From: Gammaproteobacteria bacterium
GTDB taxonomy: Bacteria > Pseudomonadota > Gammaproteobacteria > DSM-16500
Reading direction: 5' to 3'
Assembly (NCBI GenBank): GCA_019634835.1
Contig: JAHCAO010000004.1
Location: forward strand, 1 to 64,000
DNA length: 64,000 nt
Numbering within the stretch: the stretch's first letter is position 1; each line of letters opens with the position of its first letter. Made by a program: the position numbers and the translations under genes. The notes under the pieces are model-generated. The model made no database searches and had not been told where the DNA came from. It saw only the letters and a list, made by a program, of their open reading frames with translations. Positions 57,468-64,000 of this stretch are shown here, piece after piece.

Positions 57468-58415
57468 TCAATATCGACGTTGTTTTTTATTAGGGCGTTC
57501 GCCTTCCTCTTTGTCATCTACTTTTACTTCTTTTACCCATGGTATATCATTTTCAGTTTTATTAATGGGCTTCCATTCGCGTAAAAGTAAAAACTCTCTT
57601 TTATTATTGCGGTGATCATTCCATCTCTGAGTGTGTCCATCTCCAACATTTGCAAGTAAGATTCTAAATAACTTTTTTTCATTATTATGAATATGAAAAA
57701 AACAGGGTGATTTCTTGGATTTATTTGAAATAGGAAAGTATTCCTTAACAACAACGACTTCATTCATCCATGGATCAATAATAATGGCTTCAGGTCCCCA
57801 GGCTGACATATCTCTCAATTTACCATTCTGATCCCTTCCTATGACAATAAAAGCATGATTTCCTGGGATAGAAATGCGTTCTATTGGTACTTTTATTCCT
57901 GGGTATGTCTCCTCTAGTAGCAATGAAAAAGCCACTGCAGCATTTTCGTCACAATTTCCAATTTTGTGCTTTACTGCATTTTTTGCTACAGACTCAAGAA
58001 TATCCAATACTGACATATCCGTTTTATCTTTATGAAGTTTCTTTTGTCCCATAGTGAGAGGAATCATATTGACACGGTTCCACGCCTCTTTTAACGAAAG
58101 AATTTCTTCTTTCACTTCTAACGTTTCCGGATCGTGAAGTTTTAATTTTACGAGACCATTAGCAAAATCATTTGGTACTTGAGCTTCAATAGGCATATTC
58201 CAATTTCGAATAATCTCACAAATACCAGTTCTATCTTGACTTTTATTAGCACGTACCGCATTTAACAATAGTTGGCGGTGAAGAAATGAAGAATCGGAGT
58301 TATCTGGAAGTTTATTCGCTGCATAGGGCACAAGATTTTTTGTTTGTTCAAGTACCCATTCAGCAAGTTTCTTATTTCTATTACATGCAGCATTAGCATT
58401 ACTACGTAATCTCAT
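57468..58415 (-). CDS. Cys-His-Asp enzyme (transglutaminase/papain-like), candidate effector
   Basis: A 315-aa protein with AAGGA 7 nt before ATG 58415. Three motifs suggest a catalytic triad of the transglutaminase/cysteine-protease type: GNCDENAAVAFSLLLEE with Cys155, PGNHAFIVIGRD with His187, and AIIIDPWMNEV with Asp214. The order and spacing match the pattern GNCxE...H...DPW seen in several bacterial effector and toxin domains. The C-terminus is basic (PNKKQRR), possibly a nuclear localisation signal. No signal peptide. Substrate unknown; protease versus deamidase or transglutaminase cannot be told apart here. Confidence 0.7.
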   Translation of the reverse strand: MRLRSNANAACNRNKKLAEWVLEQTKNLVPYAANKLPDNSDSSFLHRQLLLNAVRANKSQDRTGICEIIRNWNMPIEAQVPNDFANGLVKLKLHDPETLEVKEEILSLKEAWNRVNMIPLTMGQKKLHKDKTDMSVLDILESVAKNAVKHKIGNCDENAAVAFSLLLEETYPGIKVPIERISIPGNHAFIVIGRDQNGKLRDMSAWGPEAIIIDPWMNEVVVVKEYFPISNKSKKSPCFFHIHNNEKKLFRILLANVGDGHTQRWNDHRNNKREFLLLREWKPINKTENDIPWVKEVKVDDKEEGERPNKKQRRY

Positions 58416-59536
58416 TTTTGAATCCTTATCACGTCATTAAATAACATCAATAGATTAGTACTGGACTTTGCCTATTTACACCGCTTGCACAAGCTGATCT
58501 AACTAATCTAATTAACCATGCGTCCAATCTTCAGTATTTAAATGAGGAACACGAGAGAATTTTTTTGGAACACACCCAGGCATCTTTCTATTGATAAAAA
58601 CATATTGAGAAATTGTTACCATATATCCCAAAACAACCACATTATTTGAATCAGGATCAATGTCAAGGTGGTAGTATATCGAAAACGGCGATGGATTGTT
58701 CCTAACTTCATTATTAATCGATCATGGGAAGAACTGCATATTGAGAACATCTGAATTAAAATACGAGGATTTTTGTAACCGTGTTAAAGTGCATCCCTTA
58801 TTGCATTGGCGAACTAAACAAATTATCAGTATGGATTTTGGAGTATATCGTAATATGAAAACGGAAGAAGATTACATTCAAAATATTTATTATTTTTTAT
58901 AAAAAAGGATAGAAAATAATCCTTTTTCTTATTTTGTCAGTGTTTTTCAGAGCTTGCATCTTCTAGTGAAGTGTTGCTGTAGGCGCAGGATATTCCGCTT
59001 TAAATCAAGAAAACGAGATTTTATCGAAACGAGCCTAAACAAAAAAGAGTATAGTTCTTTGAAAAAATTGAAATTCTTGTATTGGAAAGGAAATAGACTA
59101 AGATTTTTTTTCACTACTAATAACCCTTTGTTTGATGGCCAATTTTTAATTCTCTGGTACGCGGATTTAAGTGTCTTGATAACCATTACATAAGACGACT
59201 ATTCATGATAAAATAAAGCCCAATTAATAGGCAAAAGAGTAAAAAATATCATGCAAATAAAATATCAAGGAATGGGGTTGTTGTATCTGATTGATAGGAT
59301 TGGGGTTTAGGGAGTAAGTTATCTTAAATAAAATGAGGGGCTATGATTTAATCAAGTAGCTTTCTTGTTGTTGAAAAGTTTTGCATTAATTCTTGGAAAG
59401 AATTTAAGCATAAGTTAACAAACCATAGAGTATAATTGTTCTATAATCTAAAGAAATTTAATTGTTCTATAATCTAAAGAAATTTAATTTTGAAATAGTT
59501 AATAATTATTAAAATTCGCGATTCCTCGGAGGGCTA
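58416..59536. other. 1.1-kb non-coding region with decayed coding sequence
   Basis: This region has no intact gene. Between about 58510 and 58902 a plus-strand coding-like trail is broken by stops and a frameshift: LINHASNLQYLNEEHERIF, two stops, then HIEKLLPYIPKQPHYLNQ, and after a frameshift ELKYEDFCNRVKVHPLLHW to the stop at 58900-58902. It looks like a dead accessory gene of unknown family. From 58950 to 59190 both strands are open for about 79 codons by chance AT/purine bias. From 59190 on it is AT-rich, with a 26-bp tandem duplication near the end. Confidence 0.45.
59435..59486 (+). repeat. 26-bp tandem duplication containing TATAAT
   Basis: The unit ATTGTTCTATAATCTAAAGA plus six bases occurs twice, back to back (59435-59460 and 59461-59486). 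Each copy contains a perfect TATAAT. It lies 50-100 bp upstream of the 788-aa protein gene and may be a duplicated promoter -10 region; no matching -35 box is obvious. Confidence 0.7.
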
Positions 59537-61903
59537 GTGTTTCCAAGACCAAGTCGACCTATAGTACAAGGAGATATTCCAGTTGCAGGTACAATCACAG
59601 TTGCATTACAAGCTGACATTGTAGATTTATTTACCAATATTCCAACCATGCAAGATATTTACCTTAGACGACCTGATTTGGATAATGATTATACGGCTGC
59701 TCAAGGAGAGTTGCAGGGTCTTTTAGGTGCTAACTTATCAAAACAACAGATAGAGCGTGGCCTTCAGCAAATGAAAACTAATGGTCGATTATGGCATAAT
59801 AGTCGCATGTTGGGGGCTCTGAATGCTGCCGCTCCTAACGATAATGTTATAGATGTTATTGCGACGAATATATTTGCTAGGGTGCAATACAATCGTCTTC
59901 ATGCTGCTGCGAATGCAGACATGCAGGCACAGCTTGTTGCTCGCAAAGCGCAGGTGTTAGCAGCGTTAGGCCCTGCTCAGGATATTGCTACTGTTGATCA
60001 ACTCATGACTGCTGTCACAGCAGCGGATAAACCGCAACTTGGTGCTGCGATGACTGCCTTGGGTCTCGATGGAGCGAATGCTAATACTGTGGATCAAGTT
60101 TTCGGAGAAATACAATACAACCGTCTCTATACCGCTGGCGGTACTATACTGCGAGGGAAATTCAACGCACTACAACCTGCTGAACAAGCAGATCTTAAAA
60201 AATTCCTTGGTACGCAGCCTGACGTAGCTACCGTGGATAATATTTTTAACAATCCCTATACAGACCTCAACACTCTTCAAATACAGATTTACAATATCAT
60301 CAATAATGTAAACCTTATCATCAATAATGCAAACTTTATTAACAGCCCTATTCCTGCTCTTACCCCTGCTAACTCAACCGCTATCAATCGTGCCAAAGGC
60401 TTCGCTGAAGCGATTTATGAGAATGCCAAGTTTAATGCTATTCTTAAGAAAGATCCGGAGAAATGCGAAACACTAGCTAAACAGATTAAAAAATTAAACG
60501 ATAAGATGGGGGGTATTAAGTTTCTATCTCGTATAACAACAACGGATAGCAATATAAGCGATCTTGCAATTGCTGTAACTAACGCTTTAAATCATTTGCA
60601 TCCACAGCACGTCTTATATAAAGCATTGACTGAATTATATATGAAGATATACCAGGTTAATTCCTATCCTCCTCCTAATGCGAATCCTCCAGTAGCGATA
60701 GCCTGGGTAAAAAGCGAAGCTAACTGGGGAGTATTCCGAGAGAAATTAGACGAACTCAAACAAGTCTCAAGTAATTTCCAAAAGTCTGCTGAGCACCTTA
60801 CTGAGGATAGGAGTGATACCGTAAGGGGTAAACTAGGAACTCTAGAGTTTTTTGACCCCAAAATAGATCGTGTTTCTCATAATGGAAGACATTGTACACG
60901 TGTCAGATTACTAGCAGCGAACTATAGTAGCTATATAAAAGAACAGACAGGAGTAAGGTCGTCTAATGACAAAGAATTGAAAGAAACCTACGAAAAGTGC
61001 GTTGAATTAATAGATAAAATAAATATGGTTCAAGGTATTTTGCAAAAAAAGCTTAGTGAGACATCTGATCCACAGAAGAGATCTTCTATACAGGATAAAA
61101 TAAATGATTTTAATGAATCCAAAAAGATGTTAGCTGAAGCAGTTGAAAATTATAGAGTATATCTAAATACACCGCTAGCAGATAGAAAGGTTAACGTTTT
61201 TACTAATAACGCTGATGTAATAGAGATATGCGATGTCACTACCCAAGCTGACATAGATGGTCTATTTCGACAATATGGGGGACCACAGCATCCAGGGCTT
61301 CGTGTAGGTCAACTAGTACAGGCGAATGATGATATAGAGAAAACTGAACGACTTAAGGCAGGGAAGGGTAAGGTAATTAGAGAATATTATACCACCTCAC
61401 GGAACCGACAAACTGCCGTTATCAGTGTGCAAGGAACAGTAAATAAAGTTTATCAATTACAGTTTAAGTATGATAACCAGAGGATAAGAGGCTTAGAGCA
61501 GAAAGAGTTGTTTAAATTAGCAGCTCAGTTAGTGAAGAATTATTATTCTGAATTACCAGAACAAAAATTTAGTCGTAGTCGTATGAAAATCACGGGTAGG
61601 GTACCTCCTCAACTTGCAGAAGCCATGGTGATGTATTGTGAATTAAGCAAGTATCCCCAGCCTGACTGTGCAATCTCATATCCAGAAAGAACAGAAAAAG
61701 AACGCAAAGAGTATGAGAAAGAAATGGATAAGTATCTACGAGAGCCAGCGAAAGCAATGAGAGATCAGGGAGCAAGCGGGAGAATACTTGGCCCACATGC
61801 GCACAAGCATTTACCAGGCTTAGTCATGAATACAGAAGAGCAAAAAGTGGTAGAGGACAAAGTCGGTATGAAGCCGCGCATAGTAAGAGGTTTAAGGCGC
61901 TAG
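59537..61903 (+). CDS. Unknown 788-aa protein with internal repeats
   Basis: I do not recognise this protein. It starts at GTG 59537 with GGAGGG close upstream. The N-terminal third (100-240) is Ala-rich with a repeated motif: VQYNRLHAA (117-125) and IQYNRLYTA (192-200), and ATVDQLM/NTVDQVF/ATVDNIF at 151-157, 183-189 and 231-237. The middle has long charged helices likely to be coiled coil (about 475-555). The C-terminal 150 residues are basic. No signal peptide or transmembrane span. Size, helical repeats and genomic setting are compatible with a secreted effector, but this is a guess. Confidence 0.7.
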   Translation: MFPRPSRPIVQGDIPVAGTITVALQADIVDLFTNIPTMQDIYLRRPDLDNDYTAAQGELQGLLGANLSKQQIERGLQQMKTNGRLWHNSRMLGALNAAAPNDNVIDVIATNIFARVQYNRLHAAANADMQAQLVARKAQVLAALGPAQDIATVDQLMTAVTAADKPQLGAAMTALGLDGANANTVDQVFGEIQYNRLYTAGGTILRGKFNALQPAEQADLKKFLGTQPDVATVDNIFNNPYTDLNTLQIQIYNIINNVNLIINNANFINSPIPALTPANSTAINRAKGFAEAIYENAKFNAILKKDPEKCETLAKQIKKLNDKMGGIKFLSRITTTDSNISDLAIAVTNALNHLHPQHVLYKALTELYMKIYQVNSYPPPNANPPVAIAWVKSEANWGVFREKLDELKQVSSNFQKSAEHLTEDRSDTVRGKLGTLEFFDPKIDRVSHNGRHCTRVRLLAANYSSYIKEQTGVRSSNDKELKETYEKCVELIDKINMVQGILQKKLSETSDPQKRSSIQDKINDFNESKKMLAEAVENYRVYLNTPLADRKVNVFTNNADVIEICDVTTQADIDGLFRQYGGPQHPGLRVGQLVQANDDIEKTERLKAGKGKVIREYYTTSRNRQTAVISVQGTVNKVYQLQFKYDNQRIRGLEQKELFKLAAQLVKNYYSELPEQKFSRSRMKITGRVPPQLAEAMVMYCELSKYPQPDCAISYPERTEKERKEYEKEMDKYLREPAKAMRDQGASGRILGPHAHKHLPGLVMNTEEQKVVEDKVGMKPRIVRGLRR

Positions 61904-61987
61904 AAATAGAATTTTATAAATTTTAACATGTGAGATTTTAATTACACTAGCGTTAATCGTCATAGCGGGGTTGAGAGAGGCTTCCTC

Positions 61988-62854
61988 ATGCAGCATGCGA
62001 AAATAGTCAAAGGCAGTCAATACCACCGCGTTGAACAATGCGAAGATGGCGTGATTGAAGTCGAGTTTCAGGGCTACGATGAAAAGCCGGTAAAGCATGA
62101 AGCTTGGCCTAAAGGGAAGAGTTTTCTGCTTGATGCCTACCTCGTGCGAACATGGCCAAACAACATCAATTATCCTGCTGTCAAAAATGCAATCTGCCGT
62201 GCGGTAGGGATTTTTCCTTTTGATCCAGCATACGATGCTACGCACATAAAAATGGTGACTACCGCGCGAGAGCCTTGCCAAGCGGTAGAAGTTTCTTCTG
62301 AGAGTCCCCAGGCACTACGAGAAAATTACGCCAATCTGTTCCCTCAGAAGAAACCTGTTCTAAGTGAATCTGAAGGAGCCGCACTGGATCGATTGCTGTT
62401 GCAAGTGTATTTTTGTCTGAAACAGATACTGGAAGCATGCGGGCAGCAAGATGTGATTCCTGGTAAACCTTCTGGCACAGAGGGAAAAGTGAATGAAAAA
62501 TTTCATGAAATTATGGGCTATTACCATCAGCTACGAGGGTATGTGCATGAAACATTCTGTCCGAAGACACATAAAATCATGGAAACAGAAAAACCCAGAT
62601 ATTCCTTGTCTAAATTGATCATGGGAATGGAGTCAGGGATACAAGAGTTTGTTGATGCGCTAATGGAATGGGAAAGGGTAGAAAAACATGAGCCTATCTC
62701 ATTGACTGGACTCACCTCTTCTTTGCAGCAGGCAAACCAATATTTGCTAAAACTCGAGCTGGATACCGTTTGCAGCGAAACGGTACATGCTACCGAACAA
62801 TTATTAGAAAATTCTCACCACGATTCAACGCTTGATCCATCGAGTCGCCTATAG
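61988..62854 (+). CDS. Unknown 288-aa protein
   Basis: I do not recognise this protein. It is soluble, with an N-terminal half that looks like a compact beta/alpha domain (EDGVIEVEFQGYDEKPVKHE, LLDAYLVRTWP) and a C-terminal helical half (LDRLLLQVYFCLKQILEA, LSKLIMGMESGIQEFVDALM). No clear motif, signal peptide or membrane segment. It follows the 788-aa gene by 84 bp on the same strand and may be co-transcribed. The start ATG 61988 lacks an obvious ribosome-binding site. Confidence 0.65.
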   Translation: MQHAKIVKGSQYHRVEQCEDGVIEVEFQGYDEKPVKHEAWPKGKSFLLDAYLVRTWPNNINYPAVKNAICRAVGIFPFDPAYDATHIKMVTTAREPCQAVEVSSESPQALRENYANLFPQKKPVLSESEGAALDRLLLQVYFCLKQILEACGQQDVIPGKPSGTEGKVNEKFHEIMGYYHQLRGYVHETFCPKTHKIMETEKPRYSLSKLIMGMESGIQEFVDALMEWERVEKHEPISLTGLTSSLQQANQYLLKLELDTVCSETVHATEQLLENSHHDSTLDPSSRL

Positions 62855-63072
62855 CTAGTCAGTTAGCAAAAAACTCCTTACAAAAACCCTTTCACGAAAT
62901 GGGTTGATTGATGAGAGATTACAGCAGGTGTTAGCTATGTGAAATCGGTATTAGGGTATCAATAAATTTTATGCGACTAAAAAAAGTTACAATCTTGTTA
63001 ATAATCCTCTATTTTTTACTTATCACAAAACGTGAAAAACTACTCGATAGATGGGTTGAAATTACAGCCTGT

Positions 63073-63161
63073 ATTCCTTCGTTTGCTTTCCTCTTAACGA
63101 GCCTATGGCTTCGACATCGCAGCGCTTTCATTTTTTTGGCCCTATGACTGCCCCAGTGAAC
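63073..63161. repeat. Dispersed repeat, copy C
   Basis: An 89-bp copy sharing ATTCCTTCGTTTGCTT and CCTCTTAACG with copy A, CAGCGCTT and CATTTTTTTGG with copy B, and CCCTATGACT near its right end, ending GTGAAC. It lies in intergenic DNA 10 bp before the Fur box of feoA. Confidence 0.75.
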
Positions 63162-63170
63162 TTGTTAAAC

Positions 63171-63183
63171 GAGAATAATTCTC
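63171..63183. promoter_or_regulatory. Fur box upstream of feoAB
   Basis: GAGAATAATTCTC is a perfect 6-1-6 palindrome close to the Fur consensus core (GATAATGATTATC-like) and lies 64 bp ahead of feoA. It predicts repression by Fur when iron is plentiful. Confidence 0.65.
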
Positions 63184-63246
63184 ATTTGTATTGACAGGGT
63201 GGGGAAATCCAGTAATACTTGTTTTTTTCCATCCAGGCTGGTCACC

Positions 63247-63474
63247 ATGCAAGTCAAAGAATTAACAGTGGGGCACAGAGTCAGAATTGTTTCTTTATTG
63301 GCAGGTCATCCCATGTACCGCCAACGACTGATTGCGATGGGGCTGATCCCGGGCACAGAGTTTGTGGTATCACGCATGGCGCCATTAGGGGATCCCATTG
63401 AGATTTTAGTCCGTGGATTTGCTTTAAGCCTGAGAAAAAACGAAGCTAGTTTGTTGCAAATCGAGGAAGTATAA
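63247..63474 (+). CDS. feoA: Ferrous iron transport protein A
   Basis: Small SH3-like cytosolic partner of FeoB. From ATG 63247 the product is 75 aa, the same as E. coli FeoA, with YRQRLIAMGLIPGTEF and APLGDPIEILVRGFALSLRK. A longer in-frame start at 63199 adds unconserved residues. feoB begins 2 nt after the stop, so the two are coupled. Fur control is likely from the palindrome upstream. Confidence 0.93.
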   Translation: MQVKELTVGHRVRIVSLLAGHPMYRQRLIAMGLIPGTEFVVSRMAPLGDPIEILVRGFALSLRKNEASLLQIEEV

Positions 63475-63476
63475 CG

Positions 63477-64000
63477 ATGCAATCATGCTGTCCATCCTCT
63501 TCTTTTTGTAGTGCTGATGCTACAGGAACGCAACGCGCTTCATGCTCTATCATGCTGGTAGGCAATCCCAATTGCGGTAAAACCACGTTATTTAATGCAT
63601 TGACAGGAACGCATCAGCGTGTAGGTAATTGGCCAGGTGTTACGGTTGAGCGTAAAAGCGGCTATTTTTCTTATTCAGGTACCCTGGTGGAAGTGACAGA
63701 TTTACCAGGTATTTATTCACTGGCGCTTGTTTCAGATACGGTAGCAGTAGATGAACAAATCGCTGTGGAATGTATTACTAACAAGAAAACTGACTTGATT
63801 CTTAATATTGTGGATGCTAGCAATCTGGAGCGCCATCTTTATCTCACCACTCAGTTAATAGAAATGGGCATACCGATTATTTTGGCCCTGAATATGATGG
63901 ATGTGGCACATTCGCGGCAAATACACATTGATATAAAAAAATTGGCAGAGGAATTAGGATGTCCGGTAGTGGCATTATCAGCTAATAAAGGTAGTGGTAT
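63477..64000 (+). CDS. feoB: Ferrous iron transporter FeoB (N-terminal part, truncated by the window)
   Basis: GTPase-coupled Fe2+ transporter of the inner membrane. Only the first 174 codons are in the window, covering the cytosolic G domain: G1 GNPNCGKTT, G2 Thr in GVTVERK, G3 DLPG, G4 NMMD, and the G5 region ALSANKG. An unusual Cys-rich N-terminus (MQSCCPSSSFCSADATG) with four cysteines before the G domain is visible. The membrane domain lies beyond the window. Confidence 0.95.
   Translation, partial: MQSCCPSSSFCSADATGTQRASCSIMLVGNPNCGKTTLFNALTGTHQRVGNWPGVTVERKSGYFSYSGTLVEVTDLPGIYSLALVSDTVAVDEQIAVECITNKKTDLILNIVDASNLERHLYLTTQLIEMGIPIILALNMMDVAHSRQIHIDIKKLAEELGCPVVALSANKGSG

Larger units (their letters stand above)
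62855..63246. other. Gene-free region upstream of feoA
   Basis: A 392-bp gap that holds dispersed repeat copy C (63073-63161) and the Fur box (63171-63183), both listed separately. The first 200 bp are AT-rich without a recognisable gene or RNA. Confidence 0.5.

Noticed and set aside
58947-59193. Overlapping 79-codon frames on both strands
   Set aside because: Both are open through base composition; neither product resembles a known protein and neither has a good ribosome-binding site.

Overview
The window looks like a chromosome segment of an AT-rich gammaproteobacterium with an intracellular, host-associated lifestyle, most likely in the order Legionellales (Coxiella/Legionella relatives). 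Gene order tRNA-Tyr/Gly/Thr, tufB, tRNA-Trp, secE, nusG, rplKAJL, rpoBC, rpsLG, fusA, tufA and then the S10, spc and alpha clusters is the classical gammaproteobacterial arrangement. RpoB, RpoC and RpoA keep E. coli landmark residues almost in register. The host-associated reading rests on eukaryotic-like proteins: ankyrin repeats, an F-box-like motif with membrane segments, a WH2-like actin-binding motif, and nuclear-localisation-like basic clusters. Genus and species cannot be decided from the sequence.

Layout. 1-6.2 kb: end of a possible AdoMet-decarboxylase-like gene, glnA, xthA, an ankyrin protein, rpmE and a single-domain malic enzyme. 6.2-39.5 kb: an almost unbroken plus-strand transcription/translation superlocus of about 45 genes (4 tRNAs, two tuf genes, RNA polymerase beta, beta' and alpha, about 30 ribosomal proteins, secE and secY), then rplU-rpmA-obgE. 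40.6-47.2 kb: mobile DNA and rearrangement, with an IS66-type miniature element, a tandem-repeat protein, rpsT, murJ, copies of a dispersed repeat, and scpA without scpB. 47.2-54.7 kb: a Sua5-type tRNA-modification gene, an unknown 462-aa protein, a three-gene minus-strand operon that looks like a split borosin (backbone N-methylated peptide) pathway, a WH2-like protein and a hydrolase. 54.7-62.9 kb: accessory island with F-box-like protein, STAND-type ATPase, relic of a TnsB/TniA-type transposase, Cys-His-Asp enzyme, decayed sequence and two large unknown proteins. 62.9-64 kb: third copy of the dispersed repeat, then a Fur box and feoAB (feoB cut by the window end).

Most unusual points. (1) The putative borosin operon at 51976-49708 on the minus strand: 64-aa precursor candidate, OphMA/SonM-like alpha-N-methyltransferase, and an MFS exporter carrying a G9 tract. 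(2) The two tuf genes are identical over the coding sequence and use codons quite unlike their ribosomal neighbours. (3) The ribosome itself is odd: about 30 extra residues inside S7, a 51-residue low-complexity N-terminal extension on S11, a long-form S14 that keeps zinc ligands, and no rpmD (L30) at its usual place. (4) A 190-bp IS66-type element with 39-bp perfect terminal repeats and an 8-bp target duplication abuts the promoter of a gene encoding five 55-aa repeats.
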